From NCBI RefSeq assembly GCF_038397715.1, contig NZ_CP151633.1, forward strand, positions 3,596,001 to 3,660,000: a DNA stretch of 64,000 nt, given 5' to 3'. Both the position numbers and the translations under genes were made by a program. Positions within the stretch are counted from its first letter, which is position 1. Every line of letters begins with the position of its first letter. This stretch comes from Microbacterium sp. LWO14-1.2 (GTDB lineage Bacteria; Actinomycetota; Actinomycetes; Actinomycetales; Microbacteriaceae). This document shows, one piece after another, positions 8,863 to 16,380 of the stretch. A model generated the notes under the pieces. The model worked only from the letters and a program-made list of their open reading frames with translations, ran no database searches and was not told the origin of the DNA.

Positions 8863-9994
8863 GGGTTCCCGGCGGCACGACCTTCGCGTCCTGCGTCGGG
8901 AAGACGACCTTCTGCACGATGATGATGATGCTCGCTGCGACGGGGATCGCGACGAGCGCACCGAGGATGCCGCCGAGCGCACCGCCGGCCACCGCAGCGA
9001 TGACGACGAGAGCACCGGGAACCGCGACGGCCTTGTTCATGATCCGCGGCGACAGCACGTATGCCTCGATCTGCATGTACACGAGGTAGTAGATGAACGC
9101 GATGAGCGCCGTGATCGGGCTCGCGATCAGGCAGATCAGCGAGTTGATGATCGATGCCGAGAGTGTTCCGACGAGCGGGATCATCGACCCGATGAAGGCG
9201 ATGAGGGCCAGCAGCGCGGGGACGGGGGCGCCGATGATGGTCAGCATGATCAGGCTCAGGATGCCGTTGATCAGCGCGAGGCTCGCCTGCCCCATCACGT
9301 AGCGTCCGACGGCTCCGGAGACGTCCTCCAGCAGCCCGCTGAAGGTCTCGCGCTGGTAGGCGGGGACGAAGCGCGCCGAGACCTTCTTCATGCTGCGCAG
9401 TGACGCCATGAAGTAGAGCGTGAGGATGAGGACGATGGTGACGCCGGTGAAGCCCCCGGCGATGCCGGCGCCGACCGCGAAGACGCCGCCGGAGATGTTG
9501 AGGATGTTGCCGGGGTCCTGGATGAAGCTCAGCACGCCCTGAGCGGCGTCGTCGAAGGTGGATCCGAACTGGTCGCTGATGCTCTTGAACCAGTCGCTGG
9601 CCATGAAGTCCTGGACCATCTTCGGTCCGTCCTTGATGAGGTTCGAGATCTGCTCGACGAGGATCGGCACGATCGCGAGGAGGATGCCGGCGAAGGCGAG
9701 CACCACGACCGAAACGACGATGGCCACGGCTGCCGGACGCGGCAGCTTGCGTTCGATCCAGGTGACGATCGGGTCGAGGCCGAGCGCGAGGAAGATGGCG
9801 ACGCCGATGTACACGAGCACGGTGGCGAGCTGATCGACGATGCCGCCCAGGACGAGCGCGACGAGCACGCCGAGAGCGCCGAGCAGTCCGTACATGAACG
9901 GATTGATGCGTGCGATGGCCGCCGCGGCCGTTTTCGGCTGGTTCATCAGCTCTTCCGTGGCCGCGACCTGCGCCTTGATCGTCTTGCGACGCAT
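8849..9994 (-). CDS. AI-2E family transporter (membrane permease)
   Basis: This 381-aa integral membrane protein shows the AI-2E transporter profile. There are two N-terminal membrane helices beginning near residue 33, an amphipathic central region (about 110-180) and a C-terminal block of several helices. The block includes the conserved segment FIGSMIPLVGTL and the GGxLGGILGALVAIP end. Family members have been linked to export of autoinducer-2, to Na+/H+ antiport and to other small solutes, so the substrate is open. A purine-rich GAGGGGG ribosome site precedes ATG 9994. It lies tail-to-tail with the lipid kinase gene and stands alone. Confidence 0.9.
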   Translation of the reverse strand: MRRKTIKAQVAATEELMNQPKTAAAAIARINPFMYGLLGALGVLVALVLGGIVDQLATVLVYIGVAIFLALGLDPIVTWIERKLPRPAAVAIVVSVVVLAFAGILLAIVPILVEQISNLIKDGPKMVQDFMASDWFKSISDQFGSTFDDAAQGVLSFIQDPGNILNISGGVFAVGAGIAGGFTGVTIVLILTLYFMASLRSMKKVSARFVPAYQRETFSGLLEDVSGAVGRYVMGQASLALINGILSLIMLTIIGAPVPALLALIAFIGSMIPLVGTLSASIINSLICLIASPITALIAFIYYLVYMQIEAYVLSPRIMNKAVAVPGALVVIAAVAGGALGGILGALVAIPVAASIIIIVQKVVFPTQDAKVVPPGTLSER

Positions 9995-10128
9995 GATGCC
10001 CCCTCTGGTGGTACCGACCTCTCAGTTGACCACCGCGGTGGATGCCGGTCAAGCGGGGCACGCCGGGTGGCGCAGAGGTCGCCTCCGGTGCTATGCGGGA
10101 TGTCGGAGGCCCGTGGCACGGTCAGTGG

Positions 10129-10648
10129 ATGGAGACACTGAGACTCCGGCCGTGGTCGGATGACGATCTACCGCTGCTGCGCGCGGCGAACACCGCAGAT
10201 ATGACGACGCACCTGAACGGTCCGGAGAGCGCGCAGCAGGTCGAGGAACGCCATCGTCGCTATCTCGGTCTCGACCCCACGGAGGCCCGGATGTTCGCGG
10301 TGCTGGACGCGCATGACGTCCCGGTCGGCGCGATCGGTTACTGGACGGTCGAGTGGCGGGACGAGTCGGCGTTCGAGACGGGATGGTTCGTGCTGCCCGC
10401 AGCACAGGGGAGGGGTGTGGCCTCGCGCGCGCTTGCTCTGCTCATCGAGGATGCTCGGGCGCACCCCGCGGGGCTGGGGTATCTCGTAGCCTTCCCGGCC
10501 GTCGAGAACGCCGCCTCCAACGGCGTCTGCCGTCGCGCGGGATTTCGAGCTGGTGGGAGCGTCAGCAGGCCGGTTCCGCGGATCCGAGCTGCACTCGCAC
10601 GAGTGGGCACTCGACCTGCACCCGCGTCGTGACAGGGTGGAGACATGA
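10129..10648 (+). pseudogene. GNAT N-acetyltransferase, frameshifted near its 3' end
   Basis: The frame from ATG 10129 begins METLRLRPW and encodes a GNAT domain including the acetyl-CoA loop AAQGRGVASRAL and the ENAASNGVCRRAGF motif. It then falls out of the family pattern. From the T run at 10543-10545 the next frame continues correctly as FELVGASAGRFRG and HSHEWALDL, and stops at 10646-10648 with an ATGA overlap onto the glutaminase start. Removing one T restores a normal protein of about 172 aa. As written, the original frame runs on with unrelated Arg/Pro-rich sequence to 10632. Either the gene is recently broken or this is a one-base sequencing error; the intact downstream frame makes the error or a very recent mutation more likely. 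Confidence 0.85.
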
Positions 10649-11583
10649 CGTCTCCACCCGATCCGCTCACCTACGACCTCGACGCACTGCGCGGCCGGGT
10701 GCTGCCGGAGACCGGGGGCCAGGTCGACCAGAGCATCCCGCAGCTGGCGGATGCGGATCCCTCGCTCGTCGCGCTGTCTGTCGTGACGGTCGACGGCGCC
10801 GGCAATGCGAGCGAAGGATCGGACGTGCGGGTGAGCATCCAGTCCGCGGTGAAGCCGTTCCTCTTCGCCCTCGCCCTGCAGGACACCGAGGGCGAAGCGC
10901 TGGACCGCGTGGGCATCGAGCCGACGGGGGAAGCCTTCGATGCGATCAAGCTCGAGAGCGGCACCGGCAGGCCGCCGAACCCGATGGTGAACGCCGGCGC
11001 CCTCCTCACCGCCTCCCTCGTCGACGGAGCGGATGCCGCAGCCCGCAGCGCGCGTATCCTCTCCGGCCTGTCGGCGTTCGCCGGTCGAGCCCTCGAGGTG
11101 GACGCCGACATCGCGAAGAACGAGCATCTGCTCGGCGATCGCAACCACGCGCTCGCTCATCTCATGCGGGCGGAGGACACACTGGCGGTCAGCGCCGACG
11201 ATGCGGTCGCGGTCTACGCGCAGGCGTGCGCGACGCTGGTCGACGCGCGGGATCTCGCACTGATGGGTGCCACGCTCGCGGCGGGCGGGCGGAATCCCGT
11301 CACCGGTGTGGAGGTCGTCTCCCGCGAGGTCGCGCGCGATGTGATCTCGGTCATGGCGACGCGCGGCGTGTACGACGGGTCCGGGCGGTGGATGCGGCAG
11401 GTCGGCGTGCCCGCGAAGTCCGGCGTCTCCGGCGTGATCGTGCTGTCCGCGCCCGGCCGTCTCGGAGCGGCGGTCATCAGCCCGCCCCTCGACGATCAGG
11501 GCACGAGCGTGCGCGGTCACCTCGCCAGTGAACTCCTCAGTGCCGACCTCGACCTGCACTCCTTCCGGCCGAGCCCGCGCTGA
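10645..11583 (+). CDS. glsA: glutaminase
   Basis: Glutaminase hydrolyses glutamine to glutamate and ammonia. The 312-aa product has the serine-hydrolase, beta-lactamase-like glutaminase fold. SIQSAVKPF carries the nucleophilic Ser and the Lys two turns later. NPMVNAGAL, the SGLSAF region and the later VPAKSGVSG complete the active-site set expected of the family. The length equals typical GlsA. Its start overlaps the end of the GNAT frame (ATGA), so the two form a coupled pair. The pair lies between glnA2-glnE and glnA1, so synthesis and breakdown of glutamine sit together, but I see no GlnR half-sites ahead of this gene. Confidence 0.95.
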   Translation: MTSPPDPLTYDLDALRGRVLPETGGQVDQSIPQLADADPSLVALSVVTVDGAGNASEGSDVRVSIQSAVKPFLFALALQDTEGEALDRVGIEPTGEAFDAIKLESGTGRPPNPMVNAGALLTASLVDGADAAARSARILSGLSAFAGRALEVDADIAKNEHLLGDRNHALAHLMRAEDTLAVSADDAVAVYAQACATLVDARDLALMGATLAAGGRNPVTGVEVVSREVARDVISVMATRGVYDGSGRWMRQVGVPAKSGVSGVIVLSAPGRLGAAVISPPLDDQGTSVRGHLASELLSADLDLHSFRPSPR

Positions 11584-11732
11584 CCGCCCCGCGGCCCCGG
11601 TCGCAGTTGCTCCATCATTCGATCGAGCTTCTCGCCCTTCGATCTCGAACCGAACATCTCGTGCTCCTCCCGTGCTCGCGTCACGCGGCCCTCCTCGCGA
11701 TTCTCGGATCAGCGCGGTCCAGGGGATACAGC

Positions 11733-11764
11733 AGTGGCCCCGGAGCCGAAGCTCCGGGGCCACT
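11733..11764. terminator. intrinsic terminator between glsA and glnA1
   Basis: A perfect 14-bp stem (AGTGGCCCCGGAGC and its complement) closes a CGAA tetraloop at 11747-11750. It lies 13 bp beyond the glnA1 stop and also downstream of glsA, so it may serve both convergent genes. In the preceding 11584-11732 I see no credible gene. Confidence 0.85.
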
Positions 11765-11776
11765 GGTCACGGCTGA

Positions 11777-13201
11777 TCAGACGCCGTAGTACAGCTCGAA
11801 CTCGAACGGGTGCGGGCGCTGGGCCATCGGCAGGATCTCGTTCTCGTACTTGTAGGAGATCCAGGTCTCGATGAGTTCCTCGGTGAACACGCCACCTTCC
11901 AGGAGGAAGGCGTGGTCGGCGCGCAGCGCCTCGAGGGAGTCCAGCAGCGAGTTCGGCACCTGCGGGATGTTCTTGGCCTCCTCGGGGGGAAGCTCGTAGA
12001 GGTCCTTGTCGACGGGCTCGTGCGGCTCGATGCGGTTCTTGATGCCGTCGAGGCCGGCCATGAGCTGCGCGGCGAACGCGAGGTACGGGTTGCCCGAGGC
12101 ATCCGGCGCGCGGAACTCGATGCGCTTGGCCTTCGGGTTGGAGCCCGTGATCGGGATGCGGATCGCGGCCGAGCGGTTACCGGCCGAGTACACCAGGTTG
12201 ACCGGCGCCTCGAAGCCCTTCACCAGGCGGTGGTAGCTGTTGAGGGTCGGGTTGGTGAAGGCGAGCAGTGCAGGCGCGTGCGCCAGGATGCCGCCGATGT
12301 ACCAGCGGGCGATGTCGCTGAGCTGGCCGTAGCCGGCCTCGTCGTAGAACAGAGGCTTGCCGTCGTTCCACAGCGACTGGTGCGTGTGCATGCCCGAGCC
12401 GTTGTCGCCGAAGAGCGGCTTCGGCATGAACGTCGCCGTCTTGCCCCAGAGGTCTGCCGTGTTCTTGACGATGTACTTGAACTTCAGGATGTCGTCGGCC
12501 GCATGCACCATGGTGTCGAAGCGGTAGTTGATCTCCTGCTGACCGGCGGTGCCGACCTCGTGGTGCGAGCGCTCGAGGATGAACCCGGCGTCGATGAGCT
12601 TCAGCGTGATGTCGTCGCGCAGGTCGGCCGTCTTGTCGACGGGCGAGACGGGGAAGTAGCCGCCCTTGTAGGGGGTCTTGTTGCCGAGGTTGCCGCCCTC
12701 TTCCTCGCGACCGGTGTTCCAGGCGGCCTCTTCGGAGTCGACCTTGTAGAAGCTCTCGCCCGCGGTGACCGAGTAACGGACCTCGTCGAAGATGTAGAAC
12801 TCCGCCTCGGGGGCGAAGAAGGCGGTGTCGGCGATGCCGGTCGACGCGAGGTACTTCTCGGCGTTCTTCGCGACCTGACGCGGGTCCTTCGTGTAGATCT
12901 CACCCGTGCGCGGGTTGTAGATGTCGAAGATCATGACCAGCGTGCTCGCCTCGCGGAACGGGTCGATGTACGCGGTCGTCACGTCCGGGATGAGCTGCAT
13001 GTCGGACTCGTGGATGTTCGCGAAACCGCGGATCGACGAGCCGTCGAAGAGCTGTCCGTTGGTGAAGAAGTCCTCATCCACGGTGGAGGCGGGGATGTTG
13101 AAGTGCTGCTGCACACCCGGGAGGTCGGTGAAGCGGATGTCGAGGAACTTGACCTCGTTCTCCTTGATGTAGGCGAGAACCTCGGACGAATCTTTGAACA
13201 T
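11777..13201 (-). CDS. glnA: glutamine synthetase type I (GlnA1), adenylylation-regulated
   Basis: This is the main glutamine synthetase, forming a dodecamer that makes glutamine from glutamate, ammonia and ATP. The 474-aa length is that of class I-beta enzymes. Signatures in order are [62 protein letters not shown] and [13 protein letters not shown]. Tyr402, in [11 protein letters not shown], is the tyrosine that GlnE adenylylates in this class, so activity should be controlled by the GlnE encoded at 4910-7885. ATG 13201 gives the standard N terminus and has CAGGAG about 7 nt upstream. The upstream region holds a four-half-site GlnR-type operator. Confidence 0.97.
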   Translation of the reverse strand: MFKDSSEVLAYIKENEVKFLDIRFTDLPGVQQHFNIPASTVDEDFFTNGQLFDGSSIRGFANIHESDMQLIPDVTTAYIDPFREASTLVMIFDIYNPRTGEIYTKDPRQVAKNAEKYLASTGIADTAFFAPEAEFYIFDEVRYSVTAGESFYKVDSEEAAWNTGREEEGGNLGNKTPYKGGYFPVSPVDKTADLRDDITLKLIDAGFILERSHHEVGTAGQQEINYRFDTMVHAADDILKFKYIVKNTADLWGKTATFMPKPLFGDNGSGMHTHQSLWNDGKPLFYDEAGYGQLSDIARWYIGGILAHAPALLAFTNPTLNSYHRLVKGFEAPVNLVYSAGNRSAAIRIPITGSNPKAKRIEFRAPDASGNPYLAFAAQLMAGLDGIKNRIEPHEPVDKDLYELPPEEAKNIPQVPNSLLDSLEALRADHAFLLEGGVFTEELIETWISYKYENEILPMAQRPHPFEFELYYGV

Positions 13202-13261
13202 GGACGACTCCTGGATTGCGGATCGATGGCTTACGGCCATTCTGCACAGTACGGCTGGGGC

Positions 13262-13299
13262 GTTTCCCGGGAGTATCGGCTTTGTTTCCGGGATGTTAC
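13262..13299 (-). promoter_or_regulatory. GlnR-type operator (two a/b site pairs) upstream of glnA1
   Basis: Read on the minus strand, four pentamers follow at exact 11-bp steps: GTAAC (13299-13295), GAAAC (13288-13284), GATAC (13277-13273) and GAAAC (13266-13262), each separated by 6 nt. This is the GTnAC-n6-GAAAC-n6 pattern of actinobacterial GlnR boxes, with one a-site carrying GATAC. It lies 61-98 bp before the glnA1 start, a suitable place for activation under nitrogen limitation. It also overlaps the upstream part of the divergent RDD-gene promoter. Confidence 0.85.
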
Positions 13300-13306
13300 G
13301 CGCCGG

Positions 13307-13312
13307 TAGGCT
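13307..13312 (+). promoter_or_regulatory. -10 box of RDD gene (leaderless)
   Basis: TAGGCT ends 6 nt before the GTG at 13319, placing the transcription start at or next to the start codon. The matching -35 region falls inside the GlnR-type operator, so GlnR could also affect this gene. Confidence 0.6.
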
Positions 13313-13318
13313 GGAGAC

Positions 13319-13747
13319 GTGACGGATGCTGTGAACTCGTACCCCGGTGAACGACTCGGATTGCCGAACACGGGGACCGGCAGCATCGCCCGTCCCGGAC
13401 GCCGGATCGGGGCGCTCGTGATCGACTACGTCGCCGCCACGATCATTGCGACGGCGTTCCTCGGTTTCGACCAGTTCGCTCTTCCGTCCGAGGCGGGCCT
13501 GTCGCAGTTCGGACCGCTCGCGGTCTTCGCGGCGCTGCAGATCCTCTTCATCCCCACCGCCGGCGGAAGCCCCGGCCATCGCATCCTGGGAATGCGGGTC
13601 GTCCGTCTGCACGGCGGCTGGGTCGGTCTCTGGCGACCGATCGTCCGCACGCTGCTCCTGGTCGTCGTGATCCCCGCCGTCATCTGGGACGCGGATCAGC
13701 GCGGACTCCACGACAAGGCATCGGGCCTCGTCCTCATCCGCGCCTGA
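13319..13747 (+). CDS. RDD family membrane protein
   Basis: This is a 142-aa membrane protein with the RDD pattern: [13 protein letters not shown] at the first helix (around residue 25-45), a second helix near 60-78, [11 protein letters not shown], then a third helix and the closing [14 protein letters not shown] proteins are small multi-pass membrane proteins with no agreed function; some have been connected to Na+/H+ exchange. The GTG start is supported by a -10 box 6 nt upstream. It is divergent from glnA1, an arrangement seen in other Micrococcales as far as I recall. Confidence 0.9.
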   Translation: MTDAVNSYPGERLGLPNTGTGSIARPGRRIGALVIDYVAATIIATAFLGFDQFALPSEAGLSQFGPLAVFAALQILFIPTAGGSPGHRILGMRVVRLHGGWVGLWRPIVRTLLLVVVIPAVIWDADQRGLHDKASGLVLIRA

Positions 13748-13753
13748 GGGGGA

Positions 13754-14233
13754 TCACTCCCTGCCGCGGTTGCGGCGCCGGGCCTCGCGAGGGGCGCGCC
13801 CTCCGACGAACGACCGTGCGGGATCGACGACGTACCCCTGCTTGAGCGCCTCGCGTCCGATGAGCATCCGGAACCCCATCTCGTCGCGATTGCTCAGCGT
13901 GACCTCGGCCAGCACCTCGCGGTCGTAGAGGCGAATGAGCAGTTCGACGACGAACCGGTCCTGGGCATGACCGGAGGAGCTGCGCACCGCGCGCCGGTCG
14001 TGCACGGGCGACTCGACGACGACGGCATCCTCCTGGCTGTCCTGCCAGGGCTTCACGCGGAAGCGCACCCACGACACGCCGTCGCGCTCGAACTCCTCGA
14101 TGTGGAAGGCGTGCAGCGACGACGTGCGCGCACCGGTGTCGATCTTGGCCTTGATCCAGTCGACTCCGAGATCGGGCAGGCTCACCCATTCTCGCCACCC
14201 GATAAGAGTGTTTGAATGGGATGACTTACTCAC
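13754..14233 (-). CDS. RimB-like retropepsin-fold protease (ATP-dependent zinc protease family, PF05618)
   Basis: The 159-aa product contains KIDTGARTSSLHA near residue 30, the DTG-type catalytic aspartate motif of the retropepsin-like family often labelled 'ATP-dependent zinc protease'. The conserved GFRMLIGREAL segment follows near the C terminus. In Pseudomonas the homologous RimB works with RimK, trimming or balancing poly-glutamate tails on ribosomal protein S6. Here it is divergent from rimK with only 25 bp between start codons, which supports the same pairing. GTG 14233 is the only start that gives a normal N terminus. The basic RRRNRGRE tail is probably lineage specific. Family assignment is solid; the ribosomal role is by analogy. 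Confidence 0.85.
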   Translation of the reverse strand: MSKSSHSNTLIGWREWVSLPDLGVDWIKAKIDTGARTSSLHAFHIEEFERDGVSWVRFRVKPWQDSQEDAVVVESPVHDRRAVRSSSGHAQDRFVVELLIRLYDREVLAEVTLSNRDEMGFRMLIGREALKQGYVVDPARSFVGGRAPREARRRNRGRE

Positions 14234-14258
14234 CCGACCATCCTGGCAGGAAATCCCC

Positions 14259-15446
14259 GTGAAGATCGCAGTGCTCTCCCGTGCGCCCCAGGCGTACTCC
14301 ACGCAACGACTGCGTGCCGCCGCTCTCCAGCGCGGACACAACGTCAAGGTGCTGAATACGCTGCGCTTCGCGATCGATCTCACCTCCGACGAGCCCGACC
14401 TCCACTACCGGGGTCGGCAGCTCAGCGACTACGACGCGATCCTGCCCCGCATCGGCAACTCGATCACCTACTTCGGCACGGCCGTGGTGCGGCAGTTCGA
14501 GCAGATGGACGTGTACACGCCGAACACCGCGAACGGCATCTCCAGTGCCCGCGACAAGCTCCGCGCGAATCAGATCCTGTCGCGCCACAACATCGCGATG
14601 CCGCCGACGGCCTTCGTGCGCAACCGCGCGGACGTGCGGCCGGCGATCGAGCGCGTCGGCGGGGCACCCGTCGTCATCAAGCTCCTGGAGGGGACCCAGG
14701 GCATCGGCGTGATCCTCGCCCCGCAGGTCAAGGTGGCCGAGGCCATCATCGAGACCCTGCACTCGACCAAGCAGAACGTGCTGATCCAGAAATTCATCTC
14801 CGAGAGTCGAGGACGCGACATCCGCGCCCTCGTCGTCGGCGACCGCGTGGTCGCGGCGATGCGGCGCTCGGCCGCGGGCGACGAGTTCCGCTCGAACGTC
14901 CACCGCGGCGGCTCGGTCGAAGCCATCGAGCTCGACCCGGTCTACGAGCGCGCAGCCGTGCGGTCCGCGCAGATCATGGGCCTGCGAGTCGCCGGCGTCG
15001 ACATGCTCGAGGGAGACGAGGGTCCGCTGGTGATGGAGGTCAACTCCTCTCCGGGCCTCCAGGGGATCGAGACCGCGACCAAGCTCGACGTCGCAGGAGC
15101 GATCATCGACTACATCGCCGGTCAGGTCGCCTTCCCCGAGATCGACGTGCGGCAGCGGCTCACGGTCTCGACGGGCTACGGCGTCGCCGAGCTCATGGTG
15201 CACAACGCGGCGGGGCTCGTGGGCAAGACACTCGGCGAGGCGGGGCTCTGGGAACGCGACATCACCGTCCTGACCCTGCACCGCGGCGTCTCGGTGATCC
15301 CGAATCCGCGCAAGCACGTGGTGCTCGAGGCGGACGACCGTCTTTTCTGCTTCGGTAAGCTCGACGAGATGCGCTCGATGATCCCGGAACGCCGTCGTCG
15401 CCGCGCCAAGGTGCGCAAGCTCCCGCGTCAGCCGCTCTCGGAGTGA
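14259..15446 (+). CDS. rimK: RimK-type ATP-grasp glutamate ligase with C-terminal TrkA-C-like domain
   Basis: RimK adds glutamate residues to the C terminus of ribosomal protein S6. The first ~290 residues of this 395-aa protein are a full RimK. KIAVLSRAPQAYST starts the pre-ATP-grasp domain, VVIKLLEGTQGIGVIL is the ATP-binding loop, and IQKFISESRGRDIRALVVGD and LVMEVNSSPGLQGIE supply the Mg-ATP ligands. The remaining ~100 residues (GYGVAELMVHNAAGLVGKTL onward) look like an RCK_C/TrkA-C ligand-binding domain, which E. coli RimK (300 aa) lacks. It may sense a nucleotide or other small ligand. GTG 14259 is preceded by GGCAGGAAA as ribosome site. Confidence 0.9.
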   Translation: MKIAVLSRAPQAYSTQRLRAAALQRGHNVKVLNTLRFAIDLTSDEPDLHYRGRQLSDYDAILPRIGNSITYFGTAVVRQFEQMDVYTPNTANGISSARDKLRANQILSRHNIAMPPTAFVRNRADVRPAIERVGGAPVVIKLLEGTQGIGVILAPQVKVAEAIIETLHSTKQNVLIQKFISESRGRDIRALVVGDRVVAAMRRSAAGDEFRSNVHRGGSVEAIELDPVYERAAVRSAQIMGLRVAGVDMLEGDEGPLVMEVNSSPGLQGIETATKLDVAGAIIDYIAGQVAFPEIDVRQRLTVSTGYGVAELMVHNAAGLVGKTLGEAGLWERDITVLTLHRGVSVIPNPRKHVVLEADDRLFCFGKLDEMRSMIPERRRRRAKVRKLPRQPLSE

Positions 15447-15452
15447 GAGACA

Positions 15453-15491
15453 GAAGCGCGGCCGTCCTCCTCGGGAGAACGGCCGCGCTTC
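15453..15491. terminator. terminator between rimK and the DUF4191 gene
   Basis: A perfect 13-bp stem, GAAGCGCGGCCGT with its complement, closes a 13-nt loop (15466-15478). The repeat lies between two convergent genes and can work in both directions. Confidence 0.8.
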
Positions 15492-15510
15492 GTCGTCTGC
15501 GGGAGTGCGA

Positions 15511-16221
15511 TCAACGAGGGCGCTGAGCGCGCACCTTCGTCGGGTCGATCCCCTTCGGAATGGGCAGCGAGGAGATCGACTGCGACACCGAGTCGATGCG
15601 CTTGATGACGGCGGCCATCGTCGCCTTGTCGATCGCCTTGGGCAGCTTCTTGATCGTCTTGGCGAGATCGGCGATCGCGACGTCGTCATCGCCGTGGCCG
15701 ACGTAGAGCACCGTCACGGGAACGCCGTGGGCCACGCGGGCGGCCTTGCTGCGCTCGTCGTTCACGAGGCGGGTGAGACGACCGCGGGCGCCTTCGCCGA
15801 TCACGACGACGCCGCCGCGACCGACGGCGCGGTAGACGGCGTCCTGCGTCTTCGGGTTGATGCCGACCGGGGTGTCGGAGCCCTGCCAGCTGCGACCGAG
15901 GCTCGTGCTGACCACGTGACCGGTCGCTCCGGGCATCCCGTCGATCTTCTGGTACATGGCGGAGGTCGACAGGCGCGTCATGAGGAACATCGCCCCGAGG
16001 ACGCCGAGCATCAGGCCGGAGATACCCCAGAGGATGAGGGTCCACACCTGGAACGGCGGGATCAGGTAGCCGACGATGAGGCCGACGAGAACGCCGAGCA
16101 CGAGCACCGCGATCTGCGCCCAGGGAAGCCAGGGGTACACCTCGCGGGTGAACCGGAAGAGCGACTTGATCTGGGAGAAGAAGCCGGGGCGCTTCTCGGG
16201 CGCGGACGATCGGTTTGCCAT
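15511..16221 (-). CDS. DUF4191 domain membrane protein
   Basis: This 236-aa protein has two adjacent membrane helices (about residues 36-55 and 60-80) after a short basic cytoplasmic start containing FTREVYPWLPW. A long soluble C-terminal domain follows, with HVVSTSLGRSWQ and GRGGVVVIGEGARGR. This is the DUF4191 layout, a family confined to actinobacteria. It is commonly found near the lipoate genes lipA/lipB and glnA1. Its biochemical role is unknown; the two-helix anchor suggests a membrane-associated regulator or assembly factor, but that is inference. The gene has its own region upstream and converges on rimK. Confidence 0.88.
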   Translation of the reverse strand: MANRSSAPEKRPGFFSQIKSLFRFTREVYPWLPWAQIAVLVLGVLVGLIVGYLIPPFQVWTLILWGISGLMLGVLGAMFLMTRLSTSAMYQKIDGMPGATGHVVSTSLGRSWQGSDTPVGINPKTQDAVYRAVGRGGVVVIGEGARGRLTRLVNDERSKAARVAHGVPVTVLYVGHGDDDVAIADLAKTIKKLPKAIDKATMAAVIKRIDSVSQSISSLPIPKGIDPTKVRAQRPR

Positions 16222-16380
16222 GCGTATAAGGATACCGATTCCCGGATGCCGTCATGTCGCCGTTCGCGGGAGGCGGACCCGGTCGTCCACCTCTTCTGCA
16301 CAACTCGGGAATCGGCGGCGATGCATGCACAGGCGCCCGTTTCCGGCCCGCGCGGCATTCGGATGCGCTGTCATGGGGGC

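Noticed and set aside
10042..10128. Upstream ATG at 10042 as start of the GNAT gene
   Set aside because: It would add 29 residues without GNAT character; METLRLRPW from 10129 is the usual family start.
11584..11732. Possible small ORFs between glsA and glnA1 (for example one on the minus strand with a SRSKGEKLDRMMEQL stretch)
   Set aside because: No ribosome site or recognisable family, and the frame has no clear start and stop consistent with a gene; treated as intergenic.
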